Part shown: positions 27,582 to 35,155 of the stretch, in pieces
Position numbering within the stretch: position 1 is the stretch's first letter
How the letters are laid out: each line of letters opens with the position of its first letter
Source: Streptomyces sp. IMTB 2501
GTDB lineage: Bacteria > Actinomycetota > Actinomycetes > Streptomycetales > Streptomycetaceae
Direction: 5' to 3'
Length of the DNA stretch: 64,000 nt
Assembly: GCF_001953885.1 (NCBI RefSeq)
Contig: NZ_MQUS01000013.1
Span: 124,001-188,000 of the forward strand
Notes under the pieces: model-generated
Database searches by the model: none
What the model saw: the letters and a program-made list of their open reading frames with translations, nothing else
Told to the model about the DNA's origin: nothing
Position numbers and translations under genes: made by a program

Positions 27582-27920
27582 TCAGCCCCGTACGGGCTCT
27601 GCGGTGTAGGTGCGGCGCAGAAATCTGAGCAGCGCCTTCGACTCGAACTGCACCACCTCGACGCCGTGGGCGGAGTGGAACTCCACGACCGCCTGGACGC
27701 GCCCGCACGGCCACACACGTACGTCACCGCTCTCGGCCGGCGCCCGCAGTCCGCGTTCCAGCAGTGTGCGCGAGAAGGTCCACTCGTGAGTGCCGGGCAG
27801 GTCGACCCGGACGGACCGTGGATCGGAGTCGGGGTCGTACCGCAGCAGCACGGGTACGGCCCCCGGGTCCTCCTCGTCCGTGACGATATGGGCGCGCGCG
27901 TACTGCTCGATCACAGACAT
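27582..27920 (-). CDS. ssgE: SsgA-like sporulation protein SsgE
   Basis: A member of the SALP family found only in morphologically complex actinomycetes. The 112-aa product has the family core (VPVLLRYDPDSDPRSVRV, WTFSRTLLERGLRAP, GDVRVWPCGR, VEFHSAHGVEVVQFE). In S. coelicolor SsgE is encoded beside penicillin-binding protein genes and influences spore separation; the same placement here supports the assignment. An AAAGGG ribosome site precedes the ATG. Its stop codon abuts the stop of the opposing PBP gene with no spacer. Confidence 0.9.
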   Translation of the reverse strand: MSVIEQYARAHIVTDEEDPGAVPVLLRYDPDSDPRSVRVDLPGTHEWTFSRTLLERGLRAPAESGDVRVWPCGRVQAVVEFHSAHGVEVVQFESKALLRFLRRTYTAEPVRG

Positions 27921-28131
27921 CGGACCGCCCTTTCACGCTGAGTGACATACACGAAAGCCGTGCTTCCGCTTTCTCTCCAATGTCGCACATTTTCCGGTTC
28001 ACGCCTTCGGGAACGGCTTGGCTGCCCCCGTGCCGGCCGCCGCCGTCGTCTTCACGCGCGCTGCTCTCCGACAAGGAGCTGATACGAGCGCACCGGTCGG
28101 AGCTGCCGTTCGGTTTCGATCCGAAGTCCGT

Positions 28132-28137
28132 GACAAT
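28132..28137 (+). promoter_or_regulatory. Probable -10 box of a leaderless ohrR transcript
   Basis: GACAAT sits six bases before the GTG start of ohrR, with no ribosome site between. Confidence 0.4.
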
Positions 28138-28143
28138 GGGCGC

Positions 28144-28608
28144 GTGACGAACGAGGACCGCGCCTACGAGGGGTCGCTGCTGCTGGACGACCAGCTGTGC
28201 TTCGCGCTGTACGCCGCCCAGCGCGCCGTGACCGCCGCATACCGTCCGCTTCTGGACGACCTCGGGCTCACCTACCCGCAGTACCTCGTGCTGCTGGTGC
28301 TGTGGGAGCGCGGCGAGACCAGCGTGAAGGAACTGGCGCGCTCCCTGCGTCTGGACTACGGAACCGTCTCGCCGTTGCTGAAGCGGCTGGAGGGGGCGGG
28401 GCTGGTACGCAGGGAGCGCGCGGCCGACGACGAGCGCTCGGTGCTCGTCGCGTGCACGGGGCGCGGAGAGGAACTCAGGGAGCGCGCGGCGCGCGTGCCC
28501 GGCGCGCTGCTCACGACGACCGGCCTCGGCGCGCAGGAGGTCGCGCGGTTGCGCGAGGAGCTGTGGAAGCTCACCCAGCGCGCCGACACGGCGGCCGACC
28601 GGCACTGA
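28144..28608 (+). CDS. ohrR: MarR-family organic hydroperoxide sensor OhrR
   Basis: A 154-aa winged-helix repressor. The reactive-cysteine position of one-Cys OhrR proteins is present: Cys19 in DDQLCFALYAAQRAV, followed by YPQYLVLLVLWE and the recognition region LDYGTVSPLLKRLEGAGLV with the wing RRERAADDERSVLV. Peroxidation of Cys19 would release DNA and derepress ohrA, which lies 151 bp downstream. The start is the GTG at 28144, consistent with the short N-terminus of homologues and a leaderless -10. Confidence 0.92.
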   Translation: MTNEDRAYEGSLLLDDQLCFALYAAQRAVTAAYRPLLDDLGLTYPQYLVLLVLWERGETSVKELARSLRLDYGTVSPLLKRLEGAGLVRRERAADDERSVLVACTGRGEELRERAARVPGALLTTTGLGAQEVARLREELWKLTQRADTAADRH

Positions 28609-28711
28609 TCACGCGCACCCACACCCTGATCGATCCGTACCCACAGCCCTGATCTCGCGTTACCCGCGGTTGCCACCCCCGGGCGCTGATCACTGACCTA
28701 CCAGCCAGTAT

Positions 28712-28735
28712 CTTGTGCGCGATGTACTTGTGCGC
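28712..28735 (+). promoter_or_regulatory. Direct repeat in the ohrA promoter region
   Basis: CTTGTGCGC occurs at 28712-28720 and 28727-28735 (period 15), 25-48 bases before the ohrA start. It could be the OhrR operator, although it does not match the classical AT-rich palindrome. Confidence 0.4.
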
Positions 28736-28759
28736 CACTTGTCCCGGGGGAGGCCGGCC

Positions 28760-29206
28760 ATGACCGAGGGCACCGCTGTCGACACCCGTCCGACGAAGAT
28801 CATGTACGTCGCCGAAGCCACCGCTCACGGCGGCCGCGACGGCTATGTCACCAGCCAGGACGGCCAGGTCGAGCTGAAGGTCGCGATGCCCCCGGAGCTG
28901 GGCGGCGACGGCAACGGCACCAACCCGGAACAGCTCTTCGCGGCCGGCTACAGCTCCTGCTTCCACAACGCGCTGATCCTGGTCGGCAACCGCGAGGGCT
29001 ACGACCTGACCGGCTCCACGGTCGCCGCCAAGGTGGGCATCGGCCCGAACCGGCAGCGCGGCTACGGCCTCGCGGTCGCCCTCAGCGTCTCCCTGCCGGT
29101 CCTCGACCCGGACATGGCGGCGCGGCTGGTGGACGCGGCGCACGACGTCTGCCCGTACTCCAACGCGACGCGCGGCAACATCGACGTAACGATCCTGCTG
29201 GGCTGA
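28760..29206 (+). CDS. ohrA: Organic hydroperoxide resistance peroxidase Ohr
   Basis: A thiol peroxidase of the OsmC/Ohr fold that reduces organic and fatty-acid hydroperoxides. The 148-aa protein has both active-site cysteines, Cys67 in GYSSCFHNAL and Cys131 in DVCPYSNATRGN, and the conserved Arg in the TAHGGRDG loop. A GGGGGAGG ribosome site lies before the ATG. It follows the ohrR repressor gene in the same orientation. Confidence 0.95.
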   Translation: MTEGTAVDTRPTKIMYVAEATAHGGRDGYVTSQDGQVELKVAMPPELGGDGNGTNPEQLFAAGYSSCFHNALILVGNREGYDLTGSTVAAKVGIGPNRQRGYGLAVALSVSLPVLDPDMAARLVDAAHDVCPYSNATRGNIDVTILLG

Positions 29207-29279
29207 TCCCACCGAGGAATCGCAGGCTCGCGGCCCGTGTTCCACTCACTGTCGCAGGCGATCGGAAGGGACAGCGGGC

Positions 29280-30458
29280 GTGGACGTGAACGGCACAGTG
29301 GCCGAGGGCTTCGAGCCGGTCGAGGAGGCGTTCGCAGCGAACTTCGCGCTGCTCGGGGAACGTGGCGCCGCCGTCGCCGTGTACCGCGACGGGCACAAGG
29401 TCGTCGACCTGTGGGCCGGCACGAAGGACGTCGACGGCATGGCCGGTGCGCCCGGTACGGCCCCGTGGGAGACCGGGACCGCGCAGATCGTGCGCTCCGC
29501 GACCAAGGGCGTCGCCGCCGCCGCGCTCCTGCTGCTGCACCAGCGCGGCGAGCTGGACCTGGACGCCCCGGTCGGCGCGTACTGGCCCGAGTACAAGGCG
29601 GCCGGCAAGGAGCACACCCTCGTCCGGCAGCTGCTCGCCCACCGCGCGGGCGTGCCCGTGCTGGACCGCCCGCTGACCCCCGCCGAGGCCGCCGACCCCG
29701 GCCTGGGCGCCGCGGCCGTCGCCGCACAGGCGCCGGTGTGGGAGCCGGGCACGGACCACGGCTACCACGCCCAGACCTACAGCTGGCTCACCGGGGAACT
29801 GATCCGGCGCATCACCGGTCGCCCGGTCGGCGAGTGGATCGCGGAGGAGATCGCCGGCCCCGTCGGCGCGGACCTGTGGCTCGGCCTGCCCGAGTCGGAG
29901 CACGCGCGCGTGGGCCGCGTCGGCCCGGTCGAGGCGCCCGAGACGGCGGGCGGTCTGAAGACCCGCCCCAAGCGCGCGGTGACCGAGGCCTACGCCGACC
30001 CGGAGTCGCTGACCCGGCGCGCGTTCGCCGCGATCACCCCGCTCCCCGACGAGAACGACCCCGCCTACCGCGCGGCCGCCCTGCCCGCCTCCAACGGGAT
30101 CGCCACCGCCGGCGGGCTGGCCCGTTTCTACGCCTCGCTGATCGGCGAAGTGGACGGCGGCACCCGGCTGTTCACCCCGGAGACGATGGAGCTGGCCCGC
30201 ACCGAGCAGTCCGCCGGGCCGGACCGGGTCCTGGTCGTCGGCACCCGGTTCGGCCTCGGCTACATGCTGCACGGCGCCGCGTCCCCGCTGCTCTCCCCCG
30301 GCTCCTTCGGCCACCCGGGCCGGGGCGGCGCCCTCGCCTTCGCCGACCCTGAGACCGGCATCGCCTTCGGCTATGTCACCAACGGCTTCCGGAAGAGCGT
30401 GACGGCGGACCCGAGGGCGCAGGCGCTGGTGCGGGCGCTCCGCACGGCGCTCGCATAA
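29280..30458 (+). CDS. Serine hydrolase of the beta-lactamase (class C / EstB-like) family
   Basis: A 392-aa cytoplasmic protein without a signal peptide. It has the nucleophile motif SATK (SxxK) in IVRSATKGVAAAALL, the tyrosine motif YSW (TYSWLTGELI) and a C-terminal HPG (FGHPGRGG) in place of KTG. This set is typical of EstB-type esterases and peptidase-like members of the serine beta-lactamase superfamily, not true beta-lactamases. The natural substrate cannot be named. The GTG start has GGAAGGGA upstream; 73 bp after ohrA, so the genes may be co-transcribed. Confidence 0.88.
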   Translation: MDVNGTVAEGFEPVEEAFAANFALLGERGAAVAVYRDGHKVVDLWAGTKDVDGMAGAPGTAPWETGTAQIVRSATKGVAAAALLLLHQRGELDLDAPVGAYWPEYKAAGKEHTLVRQLLAHRAGVPVLDRPLTPAEAADPGLGAAAVAAQAPVWEPGTDHGYHAQTYSWLTGELIRRITGRPVGEWIAEEIAGPVGADLWLGLPESEHARVGRVGPVEAPETAGGLKTRPKRAVTEAYADPESLTRRAFAAITPLPDENDPAYRAAALPASNGIATAGGLARFYASLIGEVDGGTRLFTPETMELARTEQSAGPDRVLVVGTRFGLGYMLHGAASPLLSPGSFGHPGRGGALAFADPETGIAFGYVTNGFRKSVTADPRAQALVRALRTALA

Positions 30459-30531
30459 GACCGCGCACCCCAGAGCGCGCGCCTGGGCGCACCGCGCGGC
30501 ATCACCCACCGCGCGCCTCACACGCGCGACC

Positions 30532-30807
30532 TCACACGTTGATGGTGTGCGAGGTCCGCCCGGACTCCGCGTCGATCTCGTCGTGGGCCTTGGTCAGCAG
30601 CTGCATGGCCAGTTCGTTGAGGGCACGTGCGCCGGCTATCTCCTCGCCGACCCGGGGCTGGTTGGAGTCGACGCGGTGCCGGGTGGCGTGGCCGTGCGCC
30701 CGCACCTCGGTGCCGTCGGGCAAGCGCACCAACGCCACCGCGCGCGTGTGCTGATCATCCTCCGTGAACTCCAGCTCGACATGCCATCCGACAGCGGTGT
30801 GCATCAT
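30532..30807 (-). CDS. DUF1876 domain protein
   Basis: A 91-aa small protein of the actinobacterial DUF1876 family: WHVELEFTEDDQHTRAVALVRL, shown in part as WHVELEFTEDD, then VRAHGHATRHRVD and the helical end ALNELAMQLLTKAHDEID. Preceded by GGAGGTGATC, a perfect match to the 16S rRNA anti-Shine-Dalgarno sequence, which suggests strong translation; either of two adjacent ATGs (30807, 30804) may be used. The function is unknown. Monocistronic. Confidence 0.85.
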   Translation of the reverse strand: MMHTAVGWHVELEFTEDDQHTRAVALVRLPDGTEVRAHGHATRHRVDSNQPRVGEEIAGARALNELAMQLLTKAHDEIDAESGRTSHTINV

Positions 30808-30899
30808 GACGATCACCTCCGAAAACCGCTGCTTCCAGGGTGCGCCCCCGCGCCCCGGCCCGTCATGTCGACGCCCGCCCGGCCGCCCGGTGAGCCGCT

Positions 30900-31787
30900 C
30901 TACTCGCCCTCGTCGTCGAAGCTGGCGAAGTACGCGGCGGCCATGTCCTCGTCCGCGTGACCCCGGGCGGCGGCACGGGCGAACCGTTCGGCCGCCGCCT
31001 CGGCGACATCGAGCCGTACGCCGCCCCGCTCGCCGGCCTGGACGATGAGCCGCGCGTCCTTCTCGGCGGTGGCCACGGCGAACGACGCCGGGGTGAGCTT
31101 CCCGTCGAGTACCAGAGCGGACTTGGCCCGCAGGTACCCCATGTCGAGCGGTCCTCCGTCGATGAGGTCGAAGAAGCCCTGCGGGTCGACGCCGAGGCCC
31201 TTCGAGAGGGCCAGCACCTCACCGGTCGCCGCGGTGACGGCGAGCACCCAGCTGTTGGCCACCAGCTTCAGCCGGCTGGCGCTGCCCGCGGCCCCGTCCT
31301 CACCGGTCCACACCGTCTTGGCGCCGACGGCGTCGAAGACGGGCGTGACCGTCTCCCGGCCGTCCTCGGGCCCGGCGGCCAGCACCGTCAGCTGACCGGC
31401 CTCGGCGGGCTGGCGGGTGCCGAGGACCGGGGCGTCGTAGAACACCAGGCCGTGCTCGCGGGCGAAGCCGGCCAGGTCGGAGACCAGCTCGATGCCGACG
31501 GTGGTGCACTGCGCCCACACGGTGCCCGGACGCAGCGCCGGTGCGGCCTCGCCCATCACGTCCAGGACGGTGTTGCCGTCGTAGAGCATGGTCAGCACCG
31601 CATCGGCGCCCTCGACGGCCTCGGCGGGCGTGCCGGTGACCCGGATCCCGTCGGCGGCCAGCGGCTCGGCCTTCTCGCGGGTACGGTTCCAGGCCCGGAC
31701 CCCGAGCCCGGCGCGGGCGAGGTTGCGGGCCATGGCGGCACCCATGATGCCGGTGCCCAGGACGCTGACGGTCGGTTTGTCGGTCAT
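30900..31787 (-). CDS. NAD(P)-dependent beta-hydroxyacid dehydrogenase family protein
   Basis: A 295-aa two-domain protein of the 3-hydroxyisobutyrate / 6-phosphogluconate dehydrogenase family. It has an N-terminal Rossmann motif GTGIMGAAMARNLARAG, the substrate-site motif DAPVLGTRQPAEAGQL in place of the usual DAPVSGG, and the catalytic Lys in KLVANSW. The changed glycine motif (LGT) suggests an altered substrate, as in GLYR/imine-reductase-like members. GAGGGAG ribosome site before the ATG. The downstream gene end is 43 bp from the EamA permease, which reads in the same direction, so the two are likely an operon. Confidence 0.88.
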   Translation of the reverse strand: MTDKPTVSVLGTGIMGAAMARNLARAGLGVRAWNRTREKAEPLAADGIRVTGTPAEAVEGADAVLTMLYDGNTVLDVMGEAAPALRPGTVWAQCTTVGIELVSDLAGFAREHGLVFYDAPVLGTRQPAEAGQLTVLAAGPEDGRETVTPVFDAVGAKTVWTGEDGAAGSASRLKLVANSWVLAVTAATGEVLALSKGLGVDPQGFFDLIDGGPLDMGYLRAKSALVLDGKLTPASFAVATAEKDARLIVQAGERGGVRLDVAEAAAERFARAAARGHADEDMAAAYFASFDDEGE

Positions 31788-31830
31788 GACGGCTCCCTCG
31801 TACGGTTCGTGACGGCCCAACGTCATCCTG

Positions 31831-32676
31831 CTACCCGGCGTGCAGCATCAGTCCTATCCCCACGACCAGCAGTCCCGCCGCCGCGATCCGGGGCGCCCCG
31901 AAGCGCTCCTTGAAGAAGAGGGCGCCTATGGCCGCGCCCACGATGATCGAGGACTCGCGCAGGGCGGCGACGGGGGCGAGGTCGGCGCGGGTCTGGGCCC
32001 ACAGGACGAGGGCGTACGCGGCGACGGAGAGGAACGCGCCGAGGAGGCCGAGGGCGGCACAAGGCCGCAGCAGCCGTACGGTCTCGCCCCGCACGCGCGC
32101 GTACATGTATGCCGGGACGACGGCTCCCTGAACGGCCATCAGCCAGGCGATGTAGCCCAGCGACGACTGGGAGGCGCGTACGCCCAGGCCGTCGAGCACC
32201 GTGTACGCGGCAATCGTCAGCCCGGTCGCCAGGGCTGCACCGATCGCGGCCCAGTTGGGCTGGTGGCCGCGCAGCCCCCACAGGCTGACGCCGCTGAGCC
32301 CGAGGCACGACACGGCGATGCCGGCCGCCGACCACGCCCCGGGCACCTCGTGCGCGAACACCGCCGCCAGCACGGTCACCACGAGCGGCGCGCTCCCGCG
32401 CGCGATCGGATAGGCCTGCCCGAAGTCGCCCAGCCGGAACGAGGTCATGAGCAGCGCGTAGTAGGCGACGTGCACGGCGGCGGAGGCGAAGAGGTACGGC
32501 CAGGCCGCTGCCGCCGGAAACGCCACGAACGGCACCAGCGCGAGCCCGATGAGCAGTCCGCCGCCGGAGATCAGCGTGAACCCGACCAGCTTGTCGGTGA
32601 TCTTGTGCGCGATGGCGTTCCAGCTGGCGTGCGTGACCGCGGCGAACAGCACCGCTGCGGTGACCAGCGGCGTCAC
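31831..32676 (-). CDS. EamA/DMT-superfamily transporter
   Basis: A 281-aa membrane protein with ten predicted helices in two homologous EamA halves (LVTAAVLFAAVTHASWNAIAHK at the start; the second half ends IIVGAAIGALFFKERFGAPRI, shown in part as GALFFKERFG, then GLLVVGIGLML). DMT members export or import metabolites; the substrate is unknown. I start at the GTG at 32676, with GAAGG upstream; the longer frame to 32925 has an Arg-rich non-helical extension typical of non-coding sequence. Confidence 0.87.
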   Translation of the reverse strand: MTPLVTAAVLFAAVTHASWNAIAHKITDKLVGFTLISGGGLLIGLALVPFVAFPAAAAWPYLFASAAVHVAYYALLMTSFRLGDFGQAYPIARGSAPLVVTVLAAVFAHEVPGAWSAAGIAVSCLGLSGVSLWGLRGHQPNWAAIGAALATGLTIAAYTVLDGLGVRASQSSLGYIAWLMAVQGAVVPAYMYARVRGETVRLLRPCAALGLLGAFLSVAAYALVLWAQTRADLAPVAALRESSIIVGAAIGALFFKERFGAPRIAAAGLLVVGIGLMLHAG

Positions 32677-32896
32677 CGCGAGCCTTCGGGGTGGGCTCGG
32701 GATTCTTCGGCGCCGGTGGCAGCTGTCGTCGTCATGCGGGGCACGGTAGCGGTCGTTGTACAGCGCACGCGACTGAGTTGCCATGCCCGCGCGAGACGAC
32801 ACGTACCCATACGGCCGCCGCACGACTGGCACGCGAATCGGGGCCTGAGGATGCTTGAGCGTGTGGTGTACGGCGCGACGCGGACGGGAGCGGTAC

Positions 32897-33994
32897 ATGA
32901 GGGCAGCGAGCGGCAGACGCACCACCGTCGGCGGCTGGTGGGTGCGCCACCTTCGGCTGCTGCCCGTTCTCCTCCTCGCCGGAGGCGCCCTCTTCGACTA
33001 CAACACCGCTCCGCATGTCAGTGGAGAAGCCTTCTACACAGCCGCGCCGATGGCAGCCGCCGCACTGCTGTCCCTTCGCGCGACGATCCTGGCGGGCATC
33101 GGTGCCTGCGCCACCGACGTCGCGCTGCTCGTCCACTTCGGCCTCCTGGGGGACTCCGGTGGGCAGAGCGAGCTGGCCGCGGTCGCGACGGTCTCGGTCC
33201 TCGCCGTCGTCGTCAACCGTCTCATGCACTACAGCAACCTGCGTCTGGAGTCCGCACGCAGAATCGCCCTGGCCGTCCAGCGCGCCGTGCTGCCGCAGCT
33301 GCCGTCCTCGATGGGCTCCCTGCGGATCGCCGTGCGCTACCAGGCGGCTGTGAAGGACGCGCAGATCGGCGGCGACCTGTACAGCGCCCAGGACACCCCG
33401 TACGGCGTGCGCTGTCTGGTCGGGGACGTACGGGGCAAGGGCCTGGACGCGGTCCATGCGGTGGAGGTGACCATGGGGGTGTTCCGGGAGGCCGCCGAGG
33501 AGGAACCCACGCTCGTCGCGATCACAGCCAGGCTGGAGCGGGCACTGCTACGGGAAAGAGGGCGGCGGACGGGACCCGAGCGGACCGAGGGGTTCGTCAC
33601 CGGCGTTCTCGTCGAGATCCCGCCCTGCGGCGATGAACTGCGGCTGGTCAACCGCGGTCACCCGGCGCCCCTGGTCCTGCACGCGGGCCAGGTGCGCAGC
33701 GCGGAACCGTCCGAACCGGCCCTCCCCCTGGGACTGGCGGAGCTCAGCACCGGCCAGGACCGGACCGACACGGTGCCCTTCCCTCCGGGAGCGACTCTCC
33801 TGCTGTACACGGACGGGCTGAACGAGGCACGGAACCGCGCCGGCGACTTCTACGACCCCGCAGCCGGGCTGACCGGACTCGACTTCGCCGGACCGGACGC
33901 GCTGCTCGACGCCCTTCTCACCGAGGTGAGCCGCCATACCGGCGGCCGCATCACCGATGACCTGGCCCTGCTCGCGGTCACCCGAGACGGATGA
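32897..33994 (+). CDS. Membrane-anchored PP2C (SpoIIE-type) serine phosphatase
   Basis: A 365-aa protein with about four N-terminal membrane helices (LLPVLLLAGGALF, AAPMAAAALLSLRATILAGIGA, LAAVATVSVLAVVVNRLM shown in parts), then a SpoIIE/RsbU-type phosphatase domain (about 140-360). That domain has the metal-binding Asp residues in IGGDLYSA, VGDVRGKGLDA, LYTDGLNEAR and TDDLALLAV. Such enzymes dephosphorylate anti-anti-sigma factors. No anti-sigma partner is adjacent. I prefer the ATG at 32897 with GGGAG upstream. The 3' end overlaps the convergent DUF397 gene by 17 bp. Confidence 0.9.
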   Translation: MRAASGRRTTVGGWWVRHLRLLPVLLLAGGALFDYNTAPHVSGEAFYTAAPMAAAALLSLRATILAGIGACATDVALLVHFGLLGDSGGQSELAAVATVSVLAVVVNRLMHYSNLRLESARRIALAVQRAVLPQLPSSMGSLRIAVRYQAAVKDAQIGGDLYSAQDTPYGVRCLVGDVRGKGLDAVHAVEVTMGVFREAAEEEPTLVAITARLERALLRERGRRTGPERTEGFVTGVLVEIPPCGDELRLVNRGHPAPLVLHAGQVRSAEPSEPALPLGLAELSTGQDRTDTVPFPPGATLLLYTDGLNEARNRAGDFYDPAAGLTGLDFAGPDALLDALLTEVSRHTGGRITDDLALLAVTRDG

Positions 33995-34160
33995 GGAAAT
34001 CGGCCCAGGCGGCCGGGGTGACCTTCAGCTGCGCGGTGTCGGGGGTTTTGGAGTCGCGGATGTGGATGGTGGTGGGGGTGGTGGCCACTTCGACGCAGTC
34101 GTCGCCTTCGCTGCTGCTGCTGTAGCTGCTCTTGAACCAGTGCAGTTCCGTGGCGCTCAT
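33978..34160 (-). CDS. DUF397 protein, partner of the adjacent XRE regulator
   Basis: A 60-aa protein with the DUF397 signature: LHWFKSSYSSSSEGDDCVEVA, shown in part as WFKSSYSSS and GDDCVEVA, then IHIRDSK and the C-terminal AAWADFLIRL. In Streptomyces such proteins are encoded next to WhiJ-like XRE regulators, probably as antagonists or antitoxin-like partners. The ATG overlaps the XRE stop by four bases, and the 3' end overlaps the opposing phosphatase gene. Confidence 0.93.
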   Translation of the reverse strand: MSATELHWFKSSYSSSSEGDDCVEVATTPTTIHIRDSKTPDTAQLKVTPAAWADFLIRLG

Positions 34161-35008
34161 AGTCTCCCCAGCGCTTGCTCAATGAAGGCGTGCGACTCCC
34201 TCGGTGAGAGAGCCTCGGCTCGGATGATCCCATACCGCAGTTCGAGGATCCGGAGCTGCCTGAGGTCCGAGACCGGGCGGCCGTTGAACGCCCCGTCGGA
34301 ACGACCTACAGCGGTACCGTCCTCGAACTTCAGCAACTCGACCAAGCCGCTCATTCCGGGGTGCCCTTCGTGGCGGGTCGGCATGACCTGGACCTCGACG
34401 TTGGGCAACTGGGACAGTTCCAACAGGTGTTCAAGCTGTCGACGTAGCAGCATTGTCCCGCCGATGGGCCGTTCGAGCGTCACCTGTTCCTGGACAAAGC
34501 TGAGGTCAGGAGCGGGCGAACGCTCGAAGATCGAATGTCGCGCCACGCGTGCCGCAACCATCTGCTCCAACTCGTCCTGTGTGTAAGCCGGTCGGCGCAC
34601 CTTCAGCAACGCCCGCGTGTACTCCGGTGTCTGGAGCAACCCATGGATATTGTGGTTGCTGTACAGCAGCAGCTCGACGGCCCGGCCCTCCATCTCCGCC
34701 AGCCTCCGCACCTTCTTCGGATACCGGGCCCTGCGCATCTCCTCCATGAACGCCTTGAGATGACCCTGCGCCTTCAGGACCCCGTCGGCCTTCTCCAGGA
34801 ACTCCGGCCGGGGAATCCGCTGCCCTCGCTCGATCTTGCGGATCAAGTCCTCGCCGTAGCCCATGACTTCGGCCAGATCGGCCACGCTCATCCCGGCCGT
34901 CTCCCGGCAGACCTTGAGCAGCCGCCCCACCGCCTGCACCACCGGCTCGATCTCGTCGCCGGGTTCGACGTCCCAACCCGCCTCGTCCACGCCCTCGTTC
35001 ACGCTCAC
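34157..35008 (-). CDS. XRE-family regulator with DUF5753 domain (WhiJ-like)
   Basis: A 283-aa protein with an N-terminal Cro/C1 helix-turn-helix (about 25-85: LLKVCRETAGMSVADLAEVMG, shown in part as AGMSVADLAEVMG; then IRKIERGQRIP) and a C-terminal DUF5753 domain (about 100-280: LLQTPEYTRALL, LEQMVAARVARHSIF, LPNVEVQVMP, GAFNGRPVSD). This is the standard architecture of the large Streptomyces WhiJ/AbaA-orfA family, which is paired with DUF397 and acts in developmental or antibiotic control. GTG start with GGAGGTG upstream. Four 9-bp repeats lie 34-71 bp upstream of the start. Confidence 0.92.
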   Translation of the reverse strand: MSVNEGVDEAGWDVEPGDEIEPVVQAVGRLLKVCRETAGMSVADLAEVMGYGEDLIRKIERGQRIPRPEFLEKADGVLKAQGHLKAFMEEMRRARYPKKVRRLAEMEGRAVELLLYSNHNIHGLLQTPEYTRALLKVRRPAYTQDELEQMVAARVARHSIFERSPAPDLSFVQEQVTLERPIGGTMLLRRQLEHLLELSQLPNVEVQVMPTRHEGHPGMSGLVELLKFEDGTAVGRSDGAFNGRPVSDLRQLRILELRYGIIRAEALSPRESHAFIEQALGRL

Positions 35009-35041
35009 ACACCTCCAACGCGCACCTGTACCCGTACAACG

Positions 35042-35079
35042 CCCGAGACAGCCAAGACAGCCGGGACAAACCCGGGACA
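35042..35079. promoter_or_regulatory. Four near-tandem 9-bp repeats upstream of the XRE gene
   Basis: CCCGAGACA (35042-35050), GCCAAGACA (35051-35059), GCCGGGACA (35060-35068) and CCCGGGACA (35071-35079). They precede the XRE start by 34-71 bases and could be an autoregulatory operator. Confidence 0.4.
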
Positions 35080-35080
35080 G

Positions 35081-35132
35081 AAAAAGGCCGGTGAGAGTGC
35101 AAGCCCCGTCCCCACGGGCACCCTCACCGGCC
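35081..35132 (-). terminator. Terminator of the MMPL gene
   Basis: On the minus strand a 15-bp stem with one mismatch or bulge (GGCCGGTGAGAGTGC at 35086-35100 against GCACCCTCACCGGCC at 35118-35132) is followed by five T (AAAAA at 35081-35085 on the + strand). It begins 24 bases after the MMPL stop: a canonical intrinsic terminator. Confidence 0.85.
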
Positions 35133-35155
35133 GGTCCGCTACCGGAAGCGGTACG

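Noticed and set aside
29280..30458. Antibiotic resistance beta-lactamase
   Set aside because: No signal peptide, HPG in place of KTG, and overall EstB-like arrangement point to an intracellular esterase/peptidase-like enzyme.
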